Below are positions 1 through 5,447 of a stretch of DNA of 5,825 nucleotides, piece by piece. The number at the start of each line of letters is the position of its first letter. Position 1 is the first letter of the stretch. A program made the translations under genes and the position numbers. The notes under the pieces are model-generated. The model made no database searches. It saw only the letters and a list, made by a program, of their open reading frames with translations, and was not told the DNA's origin. The stretch is taken from the NCBI GenBank assembly GCA_030608825.1, contig JAUWDL010000107.1, positions 1 to 5,825 on the forward strand. The letters run 5' to 3'. This stretch comes from Gemmatimonadales bacterium. Lineage in GTDB: Bacteria > Gemmatimonadota > Gemmatimonadetes > Palauibacterales > Palauibacteraceae.

Positions 1-1218
1 GTTCTTGTTGGCGCGCCGGTACAGGAGGAAGGAGAGGAACGTCGTCAGGATCATCAGGTTGACGGCCGTGTTCTTCGCGCTCATCACGCCCAGGACGCCC
101 AGGAACGGGTGGTGCGTGCCGCCCATCGCCGCGATCTCGCGTCGGTTGGCGATCATCGTATGCGGCGTAGCCCAGACGATCGTCCCGATGACGAGGACCA
201 GCAGCATCCACTTGATGTAGGGCATGAAGCGCTCTGCGCCGGGAATCCGGCCCATCCCGACCCAGAGGTAGTAGTTGCCGGTCAGGAAGAGGATGCCGAT
301 GAGGAAGGCCTGGATGATCCACAGCCAGCTCATGAAGCCGCCCATCATCGTGATCCCCATCTGCTGGTTGAACTCGTAGATCTCGCGGCCCAGATAGTAG
401 CCGGCGAAGGGGAGCACGATGAGCGCCCCGATCGCGATGAAGTTCCCGACGTAGCCCATCCAGTCGTAGTGGGCCCTCTCCTCGTCGGTGCGCGACGCGA
501 GGAACCGGTACGCCGCGTACGCGCCCACCACCGCGCCCCCGAACACGACGTTGGCGATGAGGCGATGGATGTTGATCGGCATCCACGTCGCGTTCGCGAT
601 CGCGCTCCAGAGCCGCACCGTCTGCGGAGCCGTGTCCGCCGCGAGGTCTCCCGGCGGGCTCATCATGAAGGTGAGCCAGCTGTTGGCGATGAACATCACG
701 ATGGTGCCCCAGACGTTCAGCGCCACGCCGAGTCCGAGATGGACCTTCTTGGAGAAGCCCTTCTTCCAGCGATCCCACCCGTAGTAATAGAGGTAGAGGG
801 TGAAGGACTCGAGGAAGAAGAGCCCGGCGTACACCCACATCGACGGAGCGAAGATCGTCGTCAGATACGCCCAGAAGCGTGGGTAGAGCGTGGCGAGGAC
901 GAAGACGAGGATCGCACCCCAGATCGCGGTCGCGCTGTAGGCGACCACCAGGAGCCGGGTGAACTCCTTCGCCAGCTTGTCGTACCGATCGTCCCCACCG
1001 AAGATGCCGATCGCCTCGACGACGACCGCGAACATCGGAACGCCGAGCACGAACGCCGCGAACATCAGGTGCACCTGTGCGGCGATCCAGATCGCCCCGC
1101 GGGCCCCGATCAGCGGAAAATCCCCGTACGCCGGGGCTTCGGCCATAGCCTCCTGAGCGAAGCCGGGCTCCAGGGCGAAAAGCAGAAGCGCGGCGGCGCC
1201 CGCCGCCGCTCGAAGCAC
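1..1218 (-). CDS. Divergent cytochrome bd-type quinol oxidase subunit I (CydA-like), 3' end cut by window edge
   Basis: Integral membrane protein; 406 residues are visible and the frame is open to position 1. The strongest family signature is 'FFLESFTLYLYYYGWDRW' (residues 133-151), close to the E. coli CydA stretch around Glu107. It is followed by 'IANSW' (177-181), like CydA 'VANGW'. His50 ('QVHLMFAAFVLGVP') and His218 ('NIHRLIANVVFGGAVVGAYAAY') sit where CydA has its haem b595 and b558 ligands His19 and His186. Several hydrophobic segments follow. Expected role: quinol oxidation and O2 reduction, or a related haem-based electron transfer, in the cytoplasmic membrane. Oddities: the position of CydA Glu99 appears to be Val128, no clear equivalent of Met393 is seen, and the long Q-loop is absent. 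Start is uncertain. GTG at 1218 gives a signal-peptide-like N-terminus ('LLLFALEPGFAQ'). CTG at 1233 has the better ribosome site (GAGGTGA, 1237-1243). ATG at 1146 would remove the leader. The gene follows the radical SAM gene almost without a gap, so it is probably in the same operon. Confidence 0.8.
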   Translation of the reverse strand, partial: MLRAAAGAAALLLFALEPGFAQEAMAEAPAYGDFPLIGARGAIWIAAQVHLMFAAFVLGVPMFAVVVEAIGIFGGDDRYDKLAKEFTRLLVVAYSATAIWGAILVFVLATLYPRFWAYLTTIFAPSMWVYAGLFFLESFTLYLYYYGWDRWKKGFSKKVHLGLGVALNVWGTIVMFIANSWLTFMMSPPGDLAADTAPQTVRLWSAIANATWMPINIHRLIANVVFGGAVVGAYAAYRFLASRTDEERAHYDWMGYVGNFIAIGALIVLPFAGYYLGREIYEFNQQMGITMMGGFMSWLWIIQAFLIGILFLTGNYYLWVGMGRIPGAERFMPYIKWMLLVLVIGTIVWATPHTMIANRREIAAMGGTHHPFLGVLGVMSAKNTAVNLMILTTFLSFLLYRRANKN

Positions 1219-1229
1219 GCCGCGGGGAC

Positions 1230-2621
1230 TCAGCGCTCACCTCGCAGGAAGAACGGCATCCGCTTGGAGAAATCCGCCGGCATCTCCTCGCGGACCCGTT
1301 CCATGAGCTCGGGCGTCACGACCGACTCCCCGGAGCGCCGGGCGAACTCCTCCAGCCGCTTCACGACCACGCCGCGCACGAAGGACGGCACGCGCGCCAG
1401 CCGCGCCTCGGCCTCCGGGCTCCACTGGAGCTCCGGGGCGGCCACCACCCCATATGACGCGGCGCGGGGCAGGACCGGCTCGGCTTCGCCGGTCGGCTCG
1501 TAGGCGCACGACTCGTCGGATCCCAGGTAGTCGCCGCTCTCGGCAAAGGCTCGCGCCCTGCAGCCGCCGCAGATCAATCGGTACTCGCAGCGTCCGCACT
1601 TCCCCTCCAGCCGGCCGGCGCGGATCTCTCCGAATACCGGCGAGTCCCGCCACACGTCCGCGAAAGCTTGCTCTCGCAGATCGCCGGCGACGACCGGCAT
1701 GTAGGGACAGGGCGTCAGCTTCCCTTCCGGCGTGATCCGGCAGTACTGGACGCCGCACGGGCATCGGGTGGCGTAGTTGAGAAGGGGTGATTCCGGGTCG
1801 GCCTCGAACACGTGGCGCATGATCTGAGGCTGGCACTTCGAGCGCACCATCATGACTCCGCGGTACTCCTTCTGGAGGTCGGCCAGCTCCGCCAGCACCT
1901 CTTCGTTCTCACGAGGCTCGAGGCCGCGCATCCGCTCGCCGCGGCCCGTGGAGACGAGAAAGTAGAGATTGAAGCACACGGCTCCGGCCGAGGCGGCCCA
2001 GTCGGCGAGGCTCCTGACCTCGTCCCGGTTGCCCCGCGTCAGCGTCATCTGGACGACGAAATCCAGCCGTGCTCGGCGGAGACGCTCCACGGCGGCCAGC
2101 GTCTCCTCCAAGGCTGCCTGGCCGTGTCGAAAGCGGTCGTGGTACTCCGGGTTGAGCGAATCCACGCTGACCGCGACCCCGCGCACGCCGGCGTCCTTGA
2201 GTGACGCGATGCGCTCGGCCGTGAGGCCGATCCCGTTCGTGCCGATCACGACGGTGGCGCCGCCATCGGCGGCGTGGCGGGCGATCGTCTCCAGGTCCTC
2301 CCGGACGAGCGGCTCTCCCCCGGACAGAACGAACATCGGAGAGGGGCTGAGCGCGAGGATCTCGTCGGTGATCCTCATGCACTCCTCCGTCGAGAGCTCG
2401 CGGTCCTCGCTCTCCCAGGATCCGGCGGAGATGTAGCAGTGCGCGCAGGCAAGGTTGCAGCGGCGGGTGAGATTCCACGCCACGACGTGAGGAATCGCCT
2501 CGGGCGATCGGGCATGAGAATCGGCGGCTTTGCTTCTCTCGGCGGATGGGAGCGGGACCCAGTCCTCGGCGGGCGCCGCCGCGGAGGCACGGGCCGGGGA
2601 GACGCCGAGGGCTTCGCTCAA
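1230..2621 (-). CDS. Radical SAM/SPASM protein (AhbD/NirJ-like Cys pattern) with C-terminal PCP_red-type domain
   Basis: A 463-residue cytoplasmic enzyme. A weakly conserved Ala-rich N-terminus (1-42) leads into a radical SAM core with C55-x3-C59-x2-C62 for the SAM-binding [4Fe-4S] cluster and 'SGGEPL' at 100-105. A SPASM-type region carries C287, C289, C294, C305, C342, C345, C351, C354 and C372, ligands for auxiliary Fe-S clusters. The segment 'GKCGRCEYRLICGGCRARAFA' (340-360) with 'SGDYL' after it is typical of the branch holding AhbD (Fe-coproporphyrin III to haem b) and NirJ (haem d1), although other peptide- or cofactor-modifying SPASM enzymes share it. Residues 399-449 ('LQWSPEAEARLARVPSFVRG'...'VTPELM') match the PCP_red domain known from BchB. 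The start is TTG, whose first three bases lie in the TTGA overlap with the Usp stop; AGGAGG lies 10 nt upstream, so translation is probably coupled. The substrate is unknown; a tetrapyrrole is inferred from the family and from the haem-protein gene downstream. Confidence 0.93.
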   Translation of the reverse strand: MSEALGVSPARASAAAPAEDWVPLPSAERSKAADSHARSPEAIPHVVAWNLTRRCNLACAHCYISAGSWESEDRELSTEECMRITDEILALSPSPMFVLSGGEPLVREDLETIARHAADGGATVVIGTNGIGLTAERIASLKDAGVRGVAVSVDSLNPEYHDRFRHGQAALEETLAAVERLRRARLDFVVQMTLTRGNRDEVRSLADWAASAGAVCFNLYFLVSTGRGERMRGLEPRENEEVLAELADLQKEYRGVMMVRSKCQPQIMRHVFEADPESPLLNYATRCPCGVQYCRITPEGKLTPCPYMPVVAGDLREQAFADVWRDSPVFGEIRAGRLEGKCGRCEYRLICGGCRARAFAESGDYLGSDESCAYEPTGEAEPVLPRAASYGVVAAPELQWSPEAEARLARVPSFVRGVVVKRLEEFARRSGESVVTPELMERVREEMPADFSKRMPFFLRGER

Positions 2622-4612
2622 TGGCGGGTTTCCTCCTCGGCCATGAAGCTCTCCATCGCGCGCCTCGCCTCCTCGGGGGTGGCCGTCTTGAAGTCCACCG
2701 GACAGTCGGACATCTCCCGTTCCACATCCCGAATCGGACAGCGTGTGACGCCGGAGGCCTTCGCCTCATCGATGAAGCGGCGCATCTCCTCGCTCATTCC
2801 GTCGAGGCCGGCCGCCTCCGCCTTCACCTGCTTCGCCTTCAGCTCGTTGAACATCACGAGCATCGTGTCCATGTCGAACTCGTCGGCCTCGACCATCGCC
2901 TGCTTGTTCTCGTCCATGACGCGAGTCGTGACGCGCCACAAGCCCGCCTCGCGAGTGAAGCTCTCGACGGTGTTCCGGGCCAAGGGCCGGGCGATCAGCG
3001 GCACGAGCCTGAGGCGCGCGAACGCCTCGTGTGTCCAGACGATGGGGTCGGCCTCCGTGCGCGGACGCGTGCTCACCTGCTCGGTCACCGGGCAGCGCGT
3101 CTCCACCGCCATCGGTTCGGCGAAGTCGTCGTCATCGCTCGTCACGACGACGGTTCTCTTCATCGACTCTTCCGCCTTGACCTCGGCGAGCGCGAACTCT
3201 TCGGCGTCGCCGATCCCCATGATGAGCTGCATGTGGGTGGGGAGGAGCTTCTGGATGGCACGGTCCAGCCAGGCGCTCGTCACCGTGGGGATCCCGGGGG
3301 GCGTGTACTCGGCGTGCTCCAGCACGTACTCCTCGACCGCCTTGCGGGCGATGCCGAGCGCGAACGGCGGGACGCGGAGGATTCGAACCTCGGCATCGGG
3401 CGCCCACTCGAGCCCCTGCTCGCCATCCTCCTCGATCCATGGGATCTCCTCCGGTTGAACGTCCGTCGTGCCAATCAGAAGAACGTTGCAGGAGGCGAGT
3501 CTCAGGACGTTCTCCGCCTGGCTGCCCATCTCCGTGCCCTCGATCCGGTGGGCGCCGTGACGAGCCAGAACGAGCAGCGTCGGATCGACCTCCTCGGCCC
3601 ACTGCATGATGACCTGGAACGGCTTGCCGATCAGGATCTGCGTCTCCAGCTCGACGTCCGCGTACTCCTCGGCCATCGCCTTGGCCCGCTTGATGTTGGC
3701 CTGCGCAAGCTTGAGGAGCCCCTTGTCGATGATGTTGTTGTGGAGCTCTTCCTGCTCCTCGAACTTGAAGACGCGCGACGCCTGAACCGAGAGCACATCC
3801 TTGATGTTGTGGAAGACGGCGTGGTGGTACTCGACGTCGAAGGCGCTGCAGACGAAGAGCTTCGCCCCGAAGCCACGCGCCATCTCGAGGGCCTGGCGCA
3901 TGGCTTTGTAGCAGTACGCCGATCCGTCGACGCACACGATCCATCGCCCGCCGGCCAGAGGCCGGTCGTCGCGGATCAGCAGCATGTCCTCCTCGACGCC
4001 GCGAGCGACGCGGGAGGCGACCCCGCCCATCTGCGACAACGGCTGGATGCCGATGCCGTGTGCCCCCATCACAAGAAGGTCGTAGTCGCGGCCCGAGCTT
4101 CCTGCCAGCTTCTCCTCGAGCTCCTCGTCCTCGGCGATGAGCCGGCCGTTGTCGCCGACCCTGACATCGCTGCGCACGCGCCCGCCACCATCGTATCGGG
4201 CCGCGCTGTTCGGGTCGAAGCCGATCAGGCTGGGGAGGCGGCCGCGGCCCTCGTTCGCCTCCCGGATGATCTCCTCGTAGTTGATGCCCTCGAGGAGCTG
4301 CCGGGTCATGGGCACATCCGCTTCTTCGCACCGTAAGCCCACTTGATCCAAGAAGCTATCGGAGATCAGCTGAAGGCCTTTCTCGATGAGCTTGTCGTGG
4401 ATCTTGCGCTGGCGCTTGATCTCATCGGGCGTCTGGAACTGAGCCGGAAGACCGGTCTCCAGCTGGCGGAAGCGGACGTCGTGCAGGCGGGCGGCATAGA
4501 CGTGGTTCGCGGTGAGGTGGCCTTCGGAGGCGCTGCAAAGCTCGAGGGCCCGGTCGACCGCCCACGTCGAATGGTGGGAGTTGTCGACCGGTACGAGAAG
4601 CTCTCGATACAA
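2618..4612 (-). CDS. Tandem universal stress protein fused to two divergent PCP_red-like domains
   Basis: A 664-residue soluble protein. The first Usp domain (about 1-216) opens with 'ELLVPVDNSHHSTWAVDRAL' and ends in 'LLVMGAHGIGIQPLSQMGGV' (179-198), fitting the nucleotide-binding pattern G-x2-G-x9-G except that the usual final Ser/Thr is Gly. It has a long insertion between these parts. The second Usp domain (about 223-381) has 'WIVCVDGSAYC' and 'LLVLARHGAHRIEGTEMGSQAENVLRLA', with a degenerate glycine pattern. Two modules follow that match the PCP_red plan: 402-456 ('LEWAPDAEVRILRVPPFALG') and 525-575 ('VWTHEAFARLRLVPLIARPLA'). The C-terminal part (576-664) is charged, probably helical, and holds Cys-Pro pairs at C625 and C637; another is at C507. 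Usp proteins bind ATP or act as stress-linked partners; the fusion suggests a scaffold or regulator of the neighbouring PCP_red proteins (inference). The TTG start is supported by GGAG 6 nt upstream, by the Usp fold beginning at once, and by a promoter about 70 nt upstream. Confidence 0.9.
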   Translation of the reverse strand: MYRELLVPVDNSHHSTWAVDRALELCSASEGHLTANHVYAARLHDVRFRQLETGLPAQFQTPDEIKRQRKIHDKLIEKGLQLISDSFLDQVGLRCEEADVPMTRQLLEGINYEEIIREANEGRGRLPSLIGFDPNSAARYDGGGRVRSDVRVGDNGRLIAEDEELEEKLAGSSGRDYDLLVMGAHGIGIQPLSQMGGVASRVARGVEEDMLLIRDDRPLAGGRWIVCVDGSAYCYKAMRQALEMARGFGAKLFVCSAFDVEYHHAVFHNIKDVLSVQASRVFKFEEQEELHNNIIDKGLLKLAQANIKRAKAMAEEYADVELETQILIGKPFQVIMQWAEEVDPTLLVLARHGAHRIEGTEMGSQAENVLRLASCNVLLIGTTDVQPEEIPWIEEDGEQGLEWAPDAEVRILRVPPFALGIARKAVEEYVLEHAEYTPPGIPTVTSAWLDRAIQKLLPTHMQLIMGIGDAEEFALAEVKAEESMKRTVVVTSDDDDFAEPMAVETRCPVTEQVSTRPRTEADPIVWTHEAFARLRLVPLIARPLARNTVESFTREAGLWRVTTRVMDENKQAMVEADEFDMDTMLVMFNELKAKQVKAEAAGLDGMSEEMRRFIDEAKASGVTRCPIRDVEREMSDCPVDFKTATPEEARRAMESFMAEEETRH

Positions 4613-4618
4613 TCGCCG

Positions 4619-4622
4619 CTCC
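4619..4622 (-). promoter_or_regulatory. Ribosome binding site of the usp gene
   Basis: GGAG on the minus strand lies 6 nt before TTG at 4612. It supports that rare start codon, as no ATG is available near the beginning of the Usp fold. Confidence 0.5.
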
Positions 4623-4644
4623 AGTCCAAGTGGGTTCCGGCGGA

Positions 4645-4669
4645 CCTTCTGCCCCGAGATCCTCTGCCC
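4645..4669 (-). repeat. Short direct repeat in the usp leader
   Basis: Within the predicted untranslated leader of usp the minus strand reads GGGCAGAGG (4661-4669), then GGGCAGAAGG (4645-4654). The shared GGGCAGA core recurs at a period of 15 nt, between the predicted transcript start and the ribosome site. It could be a pair of protein-binding sites or chance; no hairpin or known riboswitch is recognised here. Confidence 0.3.
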
Positions 4670-4687
4670 GGCTTACAGATCGCCGAT

Positions 4688-4716
4688 TATATAGCGGCGC
4701 CCCGGATCGAAGTCAA
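4688..4716 (-). promoter_or_regulatory. Sigma70-type promoter for the usp-radical SAM-cydA-like unit
   Basis: On the minus strand, TTGACT (4711-4716) is followed after 17 nt by TATATA (4688-4693); an alternative -10, TATAAT (4686-4691), lies at a 19-nt spacing. This AT-rich block stands out in very GC-rich surroundings and lies in the only real intergenic gap. The predicted transcript would start near 4681 and carry a leader of about 70 nt before the Usp TTG. The -10 region is enclosed by the inverted repeat CGCCG/CGGCG (4681-4685 and 4695-4699), a possible operator. Confidence 0.65.
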
Positions 4717-4722
4717 AAGGAA

Positions 4723-4977
4723 TCACGGAACGATCTGGCGACCATCTCCGTCCAGCACCCGAATCGCGTCGACCGGGCAGGCGGCGCAAGCAGCGAGCAA
4801 ATGCGTCGCATCCACCGACTCCGGCGCGTCGAACGTCGCGATCCCCTCATCGTCGAGTCGAAACGCCCGGGGCAACTCGGTGACGCAGTCCTCGAAGCCC
4901 ACGCAGATCCGCCGGTCGATGCAAACGAGATAGCCGTGCAGCGTCCGCCGCTCCTCCGCGATCTCCTCCCCGGTCAC
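4723..4977 (-). CDS. Small single-cluster ferredoxin, probably [3Fe-4S] or unusual [4Fe-4S]
   Basis: An 84-residue soluble electron carrier. The core 'YLVCIDRRICVGFEDCVTEL' (16-35), then 'AFRLDDEGIATF', then 'ACAACPVDAIRV' matches single-cluster ferredoxins of the Pyrococcus or actinobacterial SoyB type. Cluster ligands are likely C25, C31 and C67. The position between the first two, usually Cys or Asp in [4Fe-4S] members, is Phe28, which points to a [3Fe-4S] cluster unless C19 or C64 supplies a fourth ligand. GTG at 4977 is chosen because it gives a normal ferredoxin length, lies 2 nt after the preceding stop, and has GGAGGGG (4986-4992) at 8 nt. A longer frame back to 5142 would run through the preceding gene in another frame and lacks family similarity there. 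It is a plausible electron donor to the radical SAM enzyme or its partners (inference from context). Confidence 0.88.
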   Translation of the reverse strand: MTGEEIAEERRTLHGYLVCIDRRICVGFEDCVTELPRAFRLDDEGIATFDAPESVDATHLLAACAACPVDAIRVLDGDGRQIVP

Positions 4978-4979
4978 GC

Positions 4980-5447
4980 CTACATCCCCTCCAGGCCGAG
5001 ATCGGTGCGCGCCCGGTCCATGATCTCGGGAGTGACCTCGTGGATCCCGTGCTCCTTCGCGTAGTCCGCGTAGATACGCTTCACCATTCCGCGAACGAAG
5101 GAAGGAACGGCCTCGAGACGTCGCGTGGCCGCCTCGCTCCACTCTACCGGCGAAGTCCCGGGCGAAGTCGCTGAAGTCACCGAAGTCACGGGCGGCTCCG
5201 TGAAGGCCTCGTCGCGCCCGCCGTCGAGAGAGCTGCGCACCAGCTCCAGCGGCTGCTCCGGCACCTCCCGTCCCCCGATCTTGATCCCGAGTGACGACAC
5301 GACCTGCGTCTCCATCGGGTTCGTGAGCATCGCCACCTCGCGGCCGCAGGCGGGGCAGCGGAAGACGGCCGCCAAGGTGCCGTCGCCGGGAAGCTGTCGC
5401 TCTCTGAAGCTCATCTGCTCGTCACAGTCGATGCAGAGAAACTTCAC
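4980..5447 (-). CDS. Zinc-ribbon protein with C-terminal PCP_red-type domain
   Basis: A 155-residue soluble protein of unknown function. The N-terminal zinc ribbon uses C5-x2-C8 ('FLCIDCDEQM') and C31-x2-C34 ('FRCPACGREV'), a usual tetra-Cys metal site. A middle segment 'METQVVSSLGIKIGG' (45-59) is followed by a Thr/Ser/Pro-rich linker (about 83-101). Residues 102-152 ('VEWSEAATRRLEAVPSFVRG'...'VTPEIMDRARTDLGLE') are the best match in the window to the PCP_red domain otherwise known at the C-terminus of BchB/ChlB. No nitrogenase-like BchB part is present, so this is not a protochlorophyllide reductase subunit. Start: GTG at 5447 is preferred over the upstream alternative at 5471 because it forms a GTGA overlap with the Mrp stop, has GGGAGGG 6 nt upstream, and begins directly with the ribbon. 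The ribbon could be an Fe or Zn site or a protein-docking module; neither can be decided from sequence. Confidence 0.9.
   Translation of the reverse strand: MKFLCIDCDEQMSFRERQLPGDGTLAAVFRCPACGREVAMLTNPMETQVVSSLGIKIGGREVPEQPLELVRSSLDGGRDEAFTEPPVTSVTSATSPGTSPVEWSEAATRRLEAVPSFVRGMVKRIYADYAKEHGIHEVTPEIMDRARTDLGLEGM
5152..5190 (-). repeat. Nine-base tandem repeat coding a Thr-Ser linker
   Basis: On the plus strand the core gaagtc occurs at 5152, 5164, 5173 and 5182; the last three are in exact 9-bp register and the first is offset by 12. On the coding strand this gives the TSV-TSA-TSPG-TSP linker between the zinc ribbon and the PCP_red-type domain. The period is a multiple of three, so unit gain or loss would change linker length without breaking the frame. 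Confidence 0.75.

Noticed and set aside
109..1503. Long plus-strand open frame of 464 codons
   Set aside because: It is antisense to the CydA-like gene and the radical SAM 3' end. Its product is an implausible Arg/Asp/Glu/His-rich chain with no fold signature, a usual by-product of GC-rich third codon positions.
1909..2769. Minus-strand open frame of 286 codons overlapping usp and the radical SAM gene
   Set aside because: Off-frame shadow of two well-supported genes, with an Arg/Pro/Gly-rich composition.
2546..4336. Long plus-strand open frame of 596 codons
   Set aside because: It is antisense to the Usp gene, which shows clear domain motifs. The plus-strand product is Leu/Asp/His/Arg-rich without recognisable motifs.
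4681..4699. CGCCG/CGGCG inverted repeat as an intrinsic terminator of the ferredoxin unit
   Set aside because: Only 5 bp of stem around a 9-nt AT-rich loop and no following T-run; it fits an operator around the -10 box better.
4703..4716. FNR/Dnr-like site TTGAC-N4-ATCCG overlapping the -35 box
   Set aside because: The right half matches poorly (3 of 5 with TTGAT-N4-ATCAA), so it is no better than chance despite fitting an oxygen-related locus.
4978..5142. N-terminal extension of the ferredoxin up to 5142
   Set aside because: The extension lies entirely within the zinc-ribbon/PCP_red gene in another frame and shows no ferredoxin similarity; GTG at 4977 has a proper ribosome site.
4980..5447. 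Protochlorophyllide reductase subunit (ChlB/BchB) and a photosynthetic organism
   Set aside because: Only the small C-terminal module is shared. The nitrogenase-like body and other bch/chl genes are absent, so a photosynthetic reading is not supported.
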